36,732 nt of DNA. It comes from Butyrivibrio sp. (GTDB lineage Bacteria > Bacillota > Clostridia > Lachnospirales > Lachnospiraceae). Positions 8,873-17,525 of the stretch are shown here, piece by piece. The notes beneath the pieces are model-generated. The model saw only the letters and a list, made by a program, of their open reading frames with translations, searched no databases and was not told the origin of the DNA. The first letter of the stretch is position 1. Every line of letters starts with the position of its first letter. A program made the translations under genes and the position numbers. The stretch spans positions 1 through 36,732 of the forward strand of contig NZ_JAFRGN010000049.1 in the NCBI RefSeq assembly GCF_017433805.1, given 5' to 3'.

Positions 8873-8900
8873 ATCATAACATACAGCGAATTATATCGCT
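8873..8900 (-). promoter_or_regulatory. Likely purE promoter region with a small hairpin
   Basis: On the minus strand a -10 like TATGAT (8873-8878) lies about 55 bases before the purE start, but I find no good -35. Upstream is a 5-bp inverted repeat, AGCGA/TCGCT (8885-8889 and 8896-8900), around TATAAT-like bases. No guanine-riboswitch or PurR-box sequence is recognisable in this 108-base gap, so how the operon responds to purines is not visible. Confidence 0.35.
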
Positions 8901-8928
8901 ACATTTTTTTGTGAATAAAAATCAGTAA

Positions 8929-11043
8929 TTATTCTTCCATAGGCTTGTTAAGCTCTTCAGTGCCCGCAAGAACAAATTTACCATTTCTGATGATTGTTTC
9001 TGTGCTTCCATCTTCTCTTACAACTGTGATTTCCCCAAGTTCGTCGTAAGGAATTGTGATATCTGTATGGCAGCTAAAGTATGCCTTATCCGGCTCAGTC
9101 TTTCTCTTTGCAGAGATCTCGTTGTCTCTTGCAATGATAGCCTTGCCATCTGGGTTATATGTCATTGTATCTTCTTCATATGAATAGCAGGTATCACCTA
9201 CAGCAAAGTGAGGACCTGTCTTCTCTGCAATGAGGATTGGAAGCTTATCAGCAATATCATACTTCCTAGCCACAACATAAGCTGTTGTGTTAGTTCCAAT
9301 AGCAAACTCACCGATAGGAAGAGTCTTGTGATTAAAGAGGATATTGTCGCTGATGTATCTCTTGCCCTCTTCCTCAGTATCAAAGTTGCTGCAGCTATAA
9401 TCTGAAATACATCCATCCTGGAACTTGATCTCAAGGTTCTTGTAGAACAGGCCATCAAGATAAACACCTGTTACGTGGAGAACGCCCTCTGTTCCAGCAA
9501 GCACTGGAGAAGTGAACACCTCACCAACAGGGATATTAACGTCAGCTACACAGTTCTCAAAGTTAGTCTCTTTGGACTTATCCTTGAGTTCGTGGAGCAT
9601 TACCTTCATATCTGTATGGTTGTCGCCCATTCCCTTGATAACTACATACTGTCCCTGATCAAGGCTGTCGATGATCTTCTGCTGAATGCCCTGATAGAGC
9701 TTGTAGTCAAGAGTATTGATTCTTACTGTTTCATCAAAGATTGCCTTGAAATCTTTTCCGATATCAGGAACTGGGAATGCGATGATCGTAAAGCTTCTCT
9801 CCTTGTTGATAACGTACTCATTCACAATGAGGCTGTTCTGAACTCTGAAGTCGCTGAGCATCTTCTGCTGTGCCTTGGTCAGGTGCACTGCATCCTCGTT
9901 AGTCTCTGGCTCAAACGGAATCTCACCAAACACTTCGATAACTGCAGGACCACCATAGAGGCGAGCTTTGTCCTTGTACATCTCACCGGCGGATCTTGAA
10001 GCTTCGAGCTTTCTTGTTACGAAATTATTGTCCAGGAAAAGAGCTACATCTTCCTTGTGATCATAGTTGAACTGCTTGTTAGGAAAAGCACCGTAACTGC
10101 CGCCTCTTGAAGCTGAACCTGACATACTGAAGATGCTCATAGGATCAATGAACATAGTTGTCTTAAGTCCGATAGCTTCAAGGTTAGCTACAGCCTTTCT
10201 GACCATTCTCTCAAATCCAAAGTTGAAGTACATTCCAGCTGTCTTCTTGATAGAGATATCTTTACCAGTCATGGCAAAGCCGATACGGTAGCCCTCTGTA
10301 AAGGTTGTAGCAAGCTTATCGATCTCTTCCTCTGAAAGACTGTTAAGATGCTCTGCGGTCTTAATCTCGTTGTCTGTAATGTATTCACCAAATCTGTAGA
10401 GATATCTAAGGTCTGTAAGATCAGCATTAAGGACAATGTCTCTTACAAAGCTGACATCAGAATTTACCATCTTAGCAAAGCTGTGCTGTCTGAACTCTTC
10501 AGCATAGTCACTGCCATACCAATACAGAATCTTGCGAACATCTTCATAAGCAGGAGTCTTGCCATCCTGATCAGCGCTTGCAAATACGCCGTAAACTTCA
10601 AGGAAAAGCTCCAAGGCTACTGCAAGCTCAAAGATTTCTCCCTCATATGCAGCAGTGATAAGGCTTCTGAGCTCAAAGTAAAGAGCTGACAAAAGCTTAC
10701 CAAATTCATCTCCAAACACTGATACAGCAAAGGTTGGATTACCATAGCTCTTATCATAGTTCTCAGGAAGAATATCCTCATAGAGCCTGTTATTGCGCTC
10801 CTTAAGCTCTTCCATAGTAGCCTTGTCAAAAGAGCCATCGTGTGCGAAACGATAGTTCTCATCTACCATCAGAAGAAACTCTCTGACAAAATGGAAATAC
10901 TTATCAAACTTCTCGTCAGATAAATGCTCCTGCGCCATGCTGCCGAGTCTCTCTACAGAAAGAGCGTATCTCTCCTTGAGAACCTCATTACCAGTTTCAA
11001 ATTCATAAATTAATTCTTCGTTATTACTCATTTCTAATTCCAT
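8929..11043 (-). CDS. M29-type aminopeptidase with a long N-terminal extension
   Basis: About 704 residues from the ATG at 11043. The last 350 residues resemble M29 aminopeptidases (AmpS/PepS type, metal-dependent, cytoplasmic): N-I-P-V-G-E-V-F-T-S-P, I-G-E-F-A-I-G-T-N, I-A-E-K-T-G-P-H-F-A-V-G-D and S-C-H-T-D-I contain the Glu, His and Asp metal ligands expected of the family. The first 340 or so residues are a mostly helical region absent from standard enzymes of about 410 residues, and I recognise no domain in it. Start alternatives are TTG at 11058, which has the best AGGA site, and ATG at 11031. It follows the 122-aa membrane protein by a few bases and is the last gene of the pyrE operon. 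Confidence 0.75.
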   Translation of the reverse strand: MELEMSNNEELIYEFETGNEVLKERYALSVERLGSMAQEHLSDEKFDKYFHFVREFLLMVDENYRFAHDGSFDKATMEELKERNNRLYEDILPENYDKSYGNPTFAVSVFGDEFGKLLSALYFELRSLITAAYEGEIFELAVALELFLEVYGVFASADQDGKTPAYEDVRKILYWYGSDYAEEFRQHSFAKMVNSDVSFVRDIVLNADLTDLRYLYRFGEYITDNEIKTAEHLNSLSEEEIDKLATTFTEGYRIGFAMTGKDISIKKTAGMYFNFGFERMVRKAVANLEAIGLKTTMFIDPMSIFSMSGSASRGGSYGAFPNKQFNYDHKEDVALFLDNNFVTRKLEASRSAGEMYKDKARLYGGPAVIEVFGEIPFEPETNEDAVHLTKAQQKMLSDFRVQNSLIVNEYVINKERSFTIIAFPVPDIGKDFKAIFDETVRINTLDYKLYQGIQQKIIDSLDQGQYVVIKGMGDNHTDMKVMLHELKDKSKETNFENCVADVNIPVGEVFTSPVLAGTEGVLHVTGVYLDGLFYKNLEIKFQDGCISDYSCSNFDTEEEGKRYISDNILFNHKTLPIGEFAIGTNTTAYVVARKYDIADKLPILIAEKTGPHFAVGDTCYSYEEDTMTYNPDGKAIIARDNEISAKRKTEPDKAYFSCHTDITIPYDELGEITVVREDGSTETIIRNGKFVLAGTEELNKPMEE

Positions 11044-11077
11044 TCTTTCTAAAATCAATTTCTGTTTCCTGCAGCTG

Positions 11078-11446
11078 TTAAGCCACAAAGTTTAGTACTA
11101 TCAAAAACACAACAAATATTACCGTCAAAGAGTTGAGTATAATTCCTACATTTGGAAAAAACTTAAATATGTCTTTTTCAAATCTGGACATGATTCCCAA
11201 AACAAGTCCCACAACAGAAAATATCGCCGCAACAAAAGCAGCTGCGGCGTATTGTAATAGAGCCTCTCCACCATTGTTGTAGGTAAAAAATACAGCAATT
11301 GCATAAGTCGTCACTGATATACACCCTAAAACGGCACTCATGATGCCCTTCTCAGGGTGTCTGTTGTCAGTGAACATATACTTATCTCTGACAGGTTCAA
11401 GTCTCTTAATGTGAAGTTTGAATCTACTCTTTTTCTTTTTAGACAT
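11078..11446 (-). CDS. Small three-helix membrane protein of unknown function
   Basis: 122 residues: a very basic start (K-K-K-K-S-R-F-K), then three hydrophobic helices at about 33-55, 65-87 and 98-120, with a conserved-looking H-P-E-K-G and G-I-M-S-R-F between them. I cannot assign a function; it resembles small Lachnospiraceae membrane proteins of the DUF6142 kind (from memory, not checked). Its ATG overlaps the stop of the 50-codon gene before it (TAATG), so translation is coupled. It precedes the aminopeptidase gene closely. Confidence 0.75.
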   Translation of the reverse strand: MSKKKKSRFKLHIKRLEPVRDKYMFTDNRHPEKGIMSAVLGCISVTTYAIAVFFTYNNGGEALLQYAAAAFVAAIFSVVGLVLGIMSRFEKDIFKFFPNVGIILNSLTVIFVVFLIVLNFVA

Positions 11447-11598
11447 TAGATGATAATTCTCTTCCTACTGCCAAGTAACTTGGCTCCACTAATAATAAGG
11501 AGCACTCCTGTCGCGATACCTGCAACAATTGAAATAACTCCAAATGCTATGTTAAGGCCACCTGTTCCGCCAAGTACCTTGTATGTATGCTCGTCCAT
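11446..11598 (-). CDS. 50-residue single-pass membrane protein
   Basis: A short gene with every sign of being real: AGGAGGGG 6 bases before its ATG at 11598, 24 bases after the pyrE stop, and a stop codon that overlaps the next start by one base. The product starts M-D-E-H-T-Y-K-V-L-G-G, has one helix at about residues 15-37 (I-A-F-G-V-I-S-I-V-A-G then V-L-L-I-I-S-G-A) and ends in a basic S-R-K-R-I-I-I tail, so the C-terminus is probably cytoplasmic. It is likely to act with the 122-residue membrane protein (inference from coupling). No known family recognised. Confidence 0.8.
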   Translation of the reverse strand: MDEHTYKVLGGTGGLNIAFGVISIVAGIATGVLLIISGAKLLGSRKRIII

Positions 11599-11622
11599 TC
11601 TGTTCCCCTCCTATGATTATGA

Positions 11623-12300
11623 TTATTTTGCGCCGTACTCTTTGTAGTATTCGTCGATAGCTTTTTTGATATCCTTGTTGATGATAACTTCGCCATCGAT
11701 TGGTCTGTTGTAGAGATAGCTTACTACGTCGTCCATAGTAACGATTGCGTTTGCGCTAAAGCCATATCTGTCCTTGATCTCGTCAAGAGCGCTCATGTCT
11801 GTCTCAAGACCCTTCTCCTGTCTGTTGAGAGATACCATAAGACCTACGATATCGCAGTCAGCCTGCTCCTGAATGATAGGCACTGTCTCCTCAATTGACT
11901 TACCTGATGTAGTAACATCTTCTATAATAAGTACGCGATCGCCGTCTCTAAGCTTGGAACCAAGAAGGATTCCCTTATCGCCGTGATCCTTGATCTCTTT
12001 TCTATTGGAACAATATCTGATCTCTCTGCCATAGAGTTCGCTGATAGCTACGCTTGTAACTACAGAAAGTGGAATTCCCTTGTAGGCTGGTCCAAAGAGA
12101 ACGTCGAACTCAAGACCAAAGGTATCGTGAATAGCTCTTGCATAATACTCGCCAAGCTTACGAAGCTGAGAACCTGTTACATAAGCTCCTGCATTCATAA
12201 AAAATGGAGATTTACGTCCACTCTTAAGAGTAAACTCCCCAAACTTAAGGACGTTACTGTCCACCATAAACTCGATAAACTCTTCCTTATATCTTTCCAT
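11623..12300 (-). CDS. pyrE: Orotate phosphoribosyltransferase
   Basis: 225 residues. It makes orotidine 5'-phosphate from orotate and PRPP in pyrimidine synthesis. The PRPP loop V-L-I-I-E-D-V-T-T-S-G-K-S spans 123-135; L-F-G-P-A-Y-K-G-I-P and Y-C-S-N-R-K-E-I-K-D-H-G are the other family signatures. AAGGAGG precedes the ATG with 9-base spacing. Other pyr genes are absent, so pyrE is here the first gene of an operon with two small membrane proteins and an aminopeptidase. Confidence 0.97.
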   Translation of the reverse strand: MERYKEEFIEFMVDSNVLKFGEFTLKSGRKSPFFMNAGAYVTGSQLRKLGEYYARAIHDTFGLEFDVLFGPAYKGIPLSVVTSVAISELYGREIRYCSNRKEIKDHGDKGILLGSKLRDGDRVLIIEDVTTSGKSIEETVPIIQEQADCDIVGLMVSLNRQEKGLETDMSALDEIKDRYGFSANAIVTMDDVVSYLYNRPIDGEVIINKDIKKAIDEYYKEYGAK

Positions 12301-12379
12301 ACAACAAAACCTCCTTTATACAACGATAATGATATCGAATATTTAGTAATAAATACGGTCTGTCACCCAATTACTGATT

Positions 12380-12408
12380 ATAATACCTTGTCATTCATAT
12401 CGCATCAA
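12380..12408 (-). promoter_or_regulatory. Promoter of the pyrE operon
   Basis: Minus strand -35 TTGATG (12403-12408), 17-bp spacer, -10 TATTAT (12380-12385). It leaves an AT-rich leader of about 75 bases before pyrE. I see no PyrR-type attenuator. Confidence 0.55.
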
Positions 12409-12433
12409 GAAATATTTTTTTTCCCAAAAAATA

Positions 12434-12463
12434 TGGTCCTGGGGGGACGGGGGTAGTGGTTCA
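12434..12463 (+). repeat. GGWCC-ended intergenic repeat, copy 1 (variant)
   Basis: Thirty bases: TGGTCC, then a slightly expanded GGGGGGACGGGGGTAG core, then GGTTCA instead of GGTCCA. It sits in the divergent space between pyrE and the plus-strand 5'-nucleotidase gene. It is the most diverged single copy. Confidence 0.8.
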
Positions 12464-12479
12464 TTTTCCACATATCGAT

Positions 12480-12524
12480 TATAATGTACTTGCAGTTTCC
12501 ACTCAAAAAGGAAATTTACTGCAA
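12480..12524 (+). promoter_or_regulatory. Nucleotidase promoter with inverted repeat at the transcription start
   Basis: A perfect -10 TATAAT (12480-12485) has no good -35; the matching position falls at the right edge of the GGWCC repeat. Just after it lies TTGCAGTTTCC ... GGAAATTTACTGCAA: a 7-bp inverted repeat TTGCAGT/ACTGCAA (12490-12496, 12518-12524) with an inner TTCC/GGAA pair. Its position over the start site suits a repressor site or a 5'-UTR hairpin. Confidence 0.5.
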
Positions 12525-12548
12525 CTCGAAAACCACAGGAGGTAGTGT

Positions 12549-14213
12549 ATGAAAGGAAACAAGTTATTAAAGGGATTATTATCCTCTGTCCTTGCACTTG
12601 CTATGGCAGCTACTCTTAGCACACCAGTTAAGGCAGCAGAAGCTTACAAGGTAAGTGCTGACATCAGATCACTGGCCGTTGTACCAGCAGATCTTTCAGG
12701 CAAAACTGTTATTGTGCACACAAACGATATGCATGGAGCCATCAGTAAGTATGCCTATGTAGCATCAGTTAAGCAGAATCTTCAGGCAAGAGGTGCTGAA
12801 GTAATTCTTGCAGATTGCGGTGACTTCAGCCAGGGAACACCTTACGTTAGCACAACAAAGGGTCTTAACGCAGTAACAATGATGAATGCTGCTGGTTATG
12901 ACATCGCAACACTCGGTAACCACGAGTTCGACTATGGCTATTACAAACTTATGTCCAATCTTTCTACAGCCAAGTTCAAGGTTGTATGCGCAGACGTTCT
13001 TGGCGCAGATGGCAATCCAATCGTTAATCCAAACTATATGTACACATCAAGATCTGGTCTTAAGATCGGTTTCTTCGGAATGGAAACACCTGAGACACAG
13101 ACTAAGGTTAATCCAGGTCTCATCCAGGGCATCACATTCATGTCTAAGGGCGAGCTTGCAACATGTGCTCAGGCACAGGTAGATACACTTAAGGCTCAGG
13201 GCGCTGACCTTGTAATCTGCCTCTCACACCTTGGTGTTGATGCTGAGTCAGCTCCAGACGGACACAGAAGTGTTGACGTTTACGCTAAGACAAAGGGCAT
13301 CGACCTTATGCTCGATGGTCACTCACACACAATCATGACAGCAGGTGCCAAGAATGAGCCTGTACAGTCAACTGGAACAAAGCTCGAGACTATGGGTCTT
13401 GTATTCATCGACAATGCTTCCAAAACAATCGAAGACAGATTTCTCATCAACATGGACCTTCTTCAGGAAGAAGTAACTACAGCTGCTAAGTCTAACGAGA
13501 TGTTCAAGGCTATCGACAGAGAGTACGGTGCTGTTCTTGCCAAGACAGAAGTTAAGCTCAATGGTGATCGTGATCCTGGTAACAGAACTGAGGAGACTAA
13601 CCTCGGCGACCTTATCACAGACGGTATGCTTTGGAGCGTTTTAAGAGCACCTGGCGCCCTTACAGTTCCTGCTGACCACGTTGTCTGCATCACAAATGGT
13701 GGTGGAATCAGAGCATCTATCAAGGCTGGCGATGTTACTAAAAAAGATATCAACACTGTTCTTCCTTTCGGAAACACAGTATCAGTAGTTTATGTAACAG
13801 GTGATGAGCTCCTTGAGGCACTTGAGGCTTCAACATACTGCACACCACAGGCTATTGGTGGTTACCCACAGACATCTGGTATCAAGTTCACAATTGATAC
13901 TCACAAGTCTTTCAACAAGGGTGCTGCTTATCCTGGATCAACATACTACAAGCCAGCTTCAATCAACCGTGTAACAATCGAGAGCATCAATGGACAGCCA
14001 TTCAACAAAGCTGACACATATGCAGTTGTAACTAACAACTTCTGTGCAGCTGGTGGTGACACATACTACGCATTCAAGAATGCAAGCGCTCAGTTCGATA
14101 CAGGTATTGTTATGGACGAAGCTGTTATGGATTATGTAAAAGAAGTACTTGGCGGAAAGATCACATCTGCTAAATACGGCGCTCCTAGAGGAGATCAGAC
14201 ACAGATTAAGTAA
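12549..14213 (+). CDS. Secreted 5'-nucleotidase / metallophosphatase (UshA family)
   Basis: 554 residues with a classical signal peptide (lysines at 2-8, hydrophobic core, cleavage near V-K-A-A-E-A, about 29-32). The calcineurin-like phosphatase domain has its metal motifs in order: H-T-N-D-M-H-G (57-63), G-D-F-S-Q-G-T-P (91-98), G-N-H-E-F-D-Y-G (123-130) and D-G-H-S-H-T (about 257-262). The C-terminal 5'-nucleotidase domain has N-G-G-G-I-R-A and L-P-F-G-N-T. It dephosphorylates external nucleotides so that nucleosides can be taken up. There is no LPXTG or other anchor at the C-terminus, so it is probably free. An AGGAGG site lies 6 bases before the ATG. It is the only plus-strand native gene in the window, uses a strikingly restricted set of codons (likely high expression), and is bracketed by two same-orientation GGWCC repeats. 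Confidence 0.93.
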   Translation: MKGNKLLKGLLSSVLALAMAATLSTPVKAAEAYKVSADIRSLAVVPADLSGKTVIVHTNDMHGAISKYAYVASVKQNLQARGAEVILADCGDFSQGTPYVSTTKGLNAVTMMNAAGYDIATLGNHEFDYGYYKLMSNLSTAKFKVVCADVLGADGNPIVNPNYMYTSRSGLKIGFFGMETPETQTKVNPGLIQGITFMSKGELATCAQAQVDTLKAQGADLVICLSHLGVDAESAPDGHRSVDVYAKTKGIDLMLDGHSHTIMTAGAKNEPVQSTGTKLETMGLVFIDNASKTIEDRFLINMDLLQEEVTTAAKSNEMFKAIDREYGAVLAKTEVKLNGDRDPGNRTEETNLGDLITDGMLWSVLRAPGALTVPADHVVCITNGGGIRASIKAGDVTKKDINTVLPFGNTVSVVYVTGDELLEALEASTYCTPQAIGGYPQTSGIKFTIDTHKSFNKGAAYPGSTYYKPASINRVTIESINGQPFNKADTYAVVTNNFCAAGGDTYYAFKNASAQFDTGIVMDEAVMDYVKEVLGGKITSAKYGAPRGDQTQIK

Positions 14214-14226
14214 TCTAACCCCAAAA

Positions 14227-14255
14227 TGGTCCTAGGGGACGGGGTTAGTGGTCCA
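14227..14255 (+). repeat. GGWCC-ended intergenic repeat, copy 2
   Basis: A full 29-bp copy: TGGTCC, TAGGGGACGGGGTTAGT, GGTCCA. It begins 14 bases after the nucleotidase stop and is in the same orientation as copy 1. Confidence 0.9.
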
Positions 14256-14263
14256 AAAAATAT

Positions 14264-14296
14264 AGCCGGTTGGTTTCATCTAGATTCCAACCGGCT
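14264..14296. terminator. Bidirectional terminator between convergent genes
   Basis: A perfect 10-bp GC-rich stem, AGCCGGTTGG (14264-14273) with CCAACCGGCT (14287-14296), and a 13-base loop. A T-rich stretch follows on the plus strand, and on the minus strand TATATTTTTT follows. It serves the nucleotidase gene from the left and the MoxR operon from the right. Confidence 0.85.
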
Positions 14297-14314
14297 TACT
14301 TTATATCTTTTTCC

Positions 14315-15550
14315 TTATCTCATCTTATCTTCTATCTGATTCTTTATTTCTTCAAACAGCAGCTGAGCCCTGAGCACCTCTTCATCGCTCAGCTGATTTT
14401 CATCATTATATCTGGCGCGTATGTAGAGCTGTCTCAGTTCATCAGTTTTACCAGTCTCAATGATCTCATCCGATGCAATAGCTACATCCTCAGAGGTTGT
14501 CTGGTTCACAATCTTAACTCCAAAGGTCTTAACAAAGAACAGATACTCTTTGTAGATCTGCCTTATCTTGGCATTATTTGTCTCGGCATGAGGCTTTTTC
14601 TTTTTCCTCTTAAATCCAAAGAAAGAAGTACTCTCTTCTGCCTCACCATCCTCCATCTCAAGTGCCGCGCCATTCTTCTTATTATTGATGCCGCGAACCA
14701 TCCTGTAGAACCAGCGAAGGAGAAGTATCAGCAGTACAATTGCCAGCAATACCAAAAGAGCTGCAATAACAATTTCTATCACATCATAGTTAAGCCCCTC
14801 TGCCACGGAAGATACTTCTTCCACAGCATCCTGCTTCTCTATCTGCTGAACATCAGGATCTTTGGGCTTAATCACCTTATCCTCCGGATTGGGTTTAAGA
14901 GCCTGGTCAAAAAGCCAGCTGATACCAGAAACCAATGCAAAAAATATAGCTCCAACAGGCATGAAGATCACTTCAACCACTCTGCCTGAATGCATAACAA
15001 TCTCGTAGATAGTGACGCATGCCAAAACTCCCAGCACCAGAACCACGAACATCTCTGCAAAGTTTATGAGTCTGTGCTTTAACTTGGCGCCCTCACCAAC
15101 TCTTTTAAGGCGAAGAACAAGAACACCAAGGAAAAGATAAATCGCAGCATAGACCGTAGCTTCCGGCCTTATGGGCCACTGTCCAAAGCAGATAAAGAAC
15201 AAAACTGCCACAGGAATTGCAGGAATTCCGAACCAGAATTTGTATTCCTCGTAGTGAATGTCAATCTTATCTGCAAATGTCATAGCAGCATAAAACATTA
15301 TTGGTATAGCTGCTATTATAAGGTCTGACATATTCCTTGCAGCAAAAAGGCCAGCAAATGGCAGAAGTCCGCATATTATCCTTGCTGGTAGCGCTCCCTT
15401 GGCCTTTTGTACTATCAGTGTGGAAACAAAAGCTACCGCCACCACGGCTCCAACCACAGGCCATGAGCCGCCAAATATCTTGAACAATGCTGCAAAAGAA
15501 AAATATAAAAGTAAATCACAGATTGTCTTTAAAGCATTAGCAAATAGCAT
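14315..15550 (-). CDS. Multi-pass membrane protein of the MoxR/DUF58 operon (DUF4129-like C-terminus)
   Basis: 411 residues. About seven hydrophobic helices fill residues 1-215, a charged loop follows (Asp/Lys/Glu-rich, about 218-250), then another helix (about 258-285), and a cytoplasmic tail with a K-R-K-K-K-K-P stretch. The tail's last 75 residues (K-I-R-Q-I-Y-K-E-Y-L ... L-R-Q-L-Y-I-R-A-R-Y) resemble the DUF4129 region often found in membrane partners of MoxR and DUF58 proteins. A transglutaminase domain, common in such partners, is absent. The start overlaps the DUF58 gene by 14 bases, with a strong GGAGGTG site inside that gene. Confidence 0.75.
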   Translation of the reverse strand: MLFANALKTICDLLLYFSFAALFKIFGGSWPVVGAVVAVAFVSTLIVQKAKGALPARIICGLLPFAGLFAARNMSDLIIAAIPIMFYAAMTFADKIDIHYEEYKFWFGIPAIPVAVLFFICFGQWPIRPEATVYAAIYLFLGVLVLRLKRVGEGAKLKHRLINFAEMFVVLVLGVLACVTIYEIVMHSGRVVEVIFMPVGAIFFALVSGISWLFDQALKPNPEDKVIKPKDPDVQQIEKQDAVEEVSSVAEGLNYDVIEIVIAALLVLLAIVLLILLLRWFYRMVRGINNKKNGAALEMEDGEAEESTSFFGFKRKKKKPHAETNNAKIRQIYKEYLFFVKTFGVKIVNQTTSEDVAIASDEIIETGKTDELRQLYIRARYNDENQLSDEEVLRAQLLFEEIKNQIEDKMR

Positions 15551-16559
15551 TACTATTCACCTCCGCTTCCAGCACGCACAGCTCATATTCGCTAAACCGC
15601 TGCAGACGGGCAAGACTATCCCTATCCTCTGCAGAAAGCGGCGCACTTATTATGAAATAGCTGCGGCTTCTCTTTCTCTCTCTTATGCACCTTTCGATAA
15701 GTCGGTCAAAAGAAAAATAGCTGAACAGATCGGATCTGCCAAGGTTCATCATCAGCTGATCCATATGTTTTTTACCAAAGCCTTCATCGAGGTTTCCAGT
15801 ATCTCCGTTAGACAAAAACTGGTATGGTATGTGCTCCTGCTCAAGCCTTTCGCAGACTGTTCTGACAATCTCAAGAGCCTTCTCTTTTTCTTTGGAACTT
15901 CCTGCATCGAGATTGAGCACTACCGCTGCATTTGCATCAACTGTGTAGTCGCTGTTCTTGACCATGAGCTTGCCAACCTTGGCGCTGTGCTTCCAGGATA
16001 TCTTTTTCATGGGCTCTCGTCCCGTGTAGTCCAGATATCCTATGGTCAGAACCGGGTCTTCTACAATGAAACGTCTGACTGAAATATCTCCGATGTAACC
16101 GCCAAGCACCTTCAAAACGAATTCATCATCGCAACGCTTGGGCATTACAGTTATATCTGACTTAATCTCTCCAGAAATTACCCAGGACTTAAAGCCGAGG
16201 AAATCACCGGTCTCCACATAATATTTGCCGCGCTGATACAGTCCTCTTTTGGGCAAAGAGAACAGTGTAGTGTGCTTGTAGCTGTGATGTCCGAACAGAA
16301 ATACACTGTGATGCTCGGAGTTTCCTTTTTTACCGGAAATCACAGCCCCGTCTGGCATGTACTCATAGTAGTGCATGTAGACGATCGGGAGAAACCAGTT
16401 GTTGATGATCCTGCTGTTAAAGGCAATCTTCTCGCCCGGCTCAGCAAGCTGGGTATCAAAGGTATATCGTAGCAGCACGTACTGCGAAAGCCTCGGTGCC
16501 ACCACAAATTGCATTATCAGGATGATCACAATCATCCCTATCATTAGAAATGTAATCAT
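15537..16559 (-). CDS. DUF58 protein, partner of the MoxR ATPase
   Basis: 340 residues. An N-terminal hydrophobic helix (about 2-20) is followed by a beta-rich domain, and by the DUF58 signature D-Y-T-G-R-E-P-M-K-K-I-S-W-K-H-S-A-K (about 185-202) leading into a degenerate von Willebrand A-like fold. Such proteins are clients or adaptors of MoxR ATPases, often linked to metal insertion or envelope complex assembly (family knowledge). The ATG overlaps the moxR stop (ATGA), so the three genes form one tightly coupled operon. Confidence 0.9.
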   Translation of the reverse strand: MITFLMIGMIVIILIMQFVVAPRLSQYVLLRYTFDTQLAEPGEKIAFNSRIINNWFLPIVYMHYYEYMPDGAVISGKKGNSEHHSVFLFGHHSYKHTTLFSLPKRGLYQRGKYYVETGDFLGFKSWVISGEIKSDITVMPKRCDDEFVLKVLGGYIGDISVRRFIVEDPVLTIGYLDYTGREPMKKISWKHSAKVGKLMVKNSDYTVDANAAVVLNLDAGSSKEKEKALEIVRTVCERLEQEHIPYQFLSNGDTGNLDEGFGKKHMDQLMMNLGRSDLFSYFSFDRLIERCIRERKRSRSYFIISAPLSAEDRDSLARLQRFSEYELCVLEAEVNSNAIC

Positions 16560-17488
16560 ACGCTTTCCAGTGGCACTTTAGTCTCGCTGAGAATCCTTTC
16601 CATAATCTTGTTTGGATCTACGTGACTACCAGGTGCTGAAATGAGACGATGTGCAAGAACGCAGCTGGCTTCTTTTTTCACATCTTCAGGGATAATATAG
16701 TTTCGTCCTGAGATAGCAGCTCTGATGCGCGCTGCCTTGAACAATGCAAGTGTTCCTCTTGCTGAAACTCCGCATGAAATCTGGGCATTGTTACGAGTAG
16801 CCTCTACGATATCCATAAGATATGCTTTTACATCTTCAGAAGCTGTTACATTCTCTATTTCTTTTAACGCCTCTAACCTGTCAGCTTCGCTAACTACGCA
16901 CTGAAGCTCAGAAATGATATCCTTGGCATCCTTCCTGCCCAGAATAGAAATCTCCTGGTCTCTTTCCATGTAGCCAAGGCTAAGTCTCATGAAGAAACGG
17001 TCCAGCTGAGCCTCAGGAAGCGGAAATGTTCCGTAGGATTCAACCGGGTTCTGTGTTCCCATTACGATGAAGTTAGCTGCCAGTGGGAAAGTCTCGCCAT
17101 CAACAGAAACCTGGCGCTCTTCCATTGCTTCCAGAAGCGCTGACTGTGTACGTGGTGTTGCTCTGTTGATCTCGTCTGCAAGAACTACATTAGAAAATAC
17201 GGGGCCTTTTCTGAATACGAAGTCCCCTTCCTTCTGATTATAGAAATGAATACCAGTAAGATCCGATGGTAAAAGATCTGGTGTAAACTGGATTCTCTTG
17301 AAATCTCCACCGATGCTCTTGGAAAACGCCCTAAGAAGCATGGTCTTACCTGTTCCAGGAAGGTCCTCAAGAAGCACATGTCCCCCTGCAAGGAAGCAGA
17401 TGACGATCTGTCTGATGGCATCGTCCTTGCCAATGATGACCTTACCTACATTCCCCACAATAAGGTCTGAATACTCTTTTACTGTCAT
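16556..17488 (-). CDS. MoxR-type AAA+ ATPase
   Basis: 310 residues, first gene of the operon. Walker A is L-P-G-T-G-K-T (43-49), Walker B V-L-A-D-E-I-N-R (102-109); G-T-Q-N-P (sensor 1 region), F-P-L-P-E-A-Q-L-D-R-F and the C-terminal G-V-S-A-R-G-T sensor 2 motif are also present. MoxR chaperones act on VWA/DUF58 partners, matching the next two genes. A GGAGGAG site lies 9 bases before the start. No promoter is obvious in the 55 bases to the upstream hydrolase gene, a space taken up largely by a GGWCC repeat. Confidence 0.95.
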   Translation of the reverse strand: MTVKEYSDLIVGNVGKVIIGKDDAIRQIVICFLAGGHVLLEDLPGTGKTMLLRAFSKSIGGDFKRIQFTPDLLPSDLTGIHFYNQKEGDFVFRKGPVFSNVVLADEINRATPRTQSALLEAMEERQVSVDGETFPLAANFIVMGTQNPVESYGTFPLPEAQLDRFFMRLSLGYMERDQEISILGRKDAKDIISELQCVVSEADRLEALKEIENVTASEDVKAYLMDIVEATRNNAQISCGVSARGTLALFKAARIRAAISGRNYIIPEDVKKEASCVLAHRLISAPGSHVDPNKIMERILSETKVPLESV

Positions 17489-17525
17489 TTTTAAATATCT
17501 CCTCCGTGATTTCTTTTTTCCTTTT

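Noticed and set aside
8821-8928. Purine riboswitch before purE
   Set aside because: Only 108 bases and a 5-bp hairpin; none of the conserved purine-aptamer loops is present.
14270-14989. 239-codon plus-strand frame opposite the DUF4129-like gene
   Set aside because: Mirror of a real membrane-protein gene; it starts in the terminator hairpin and lacks a ribosome binding site.
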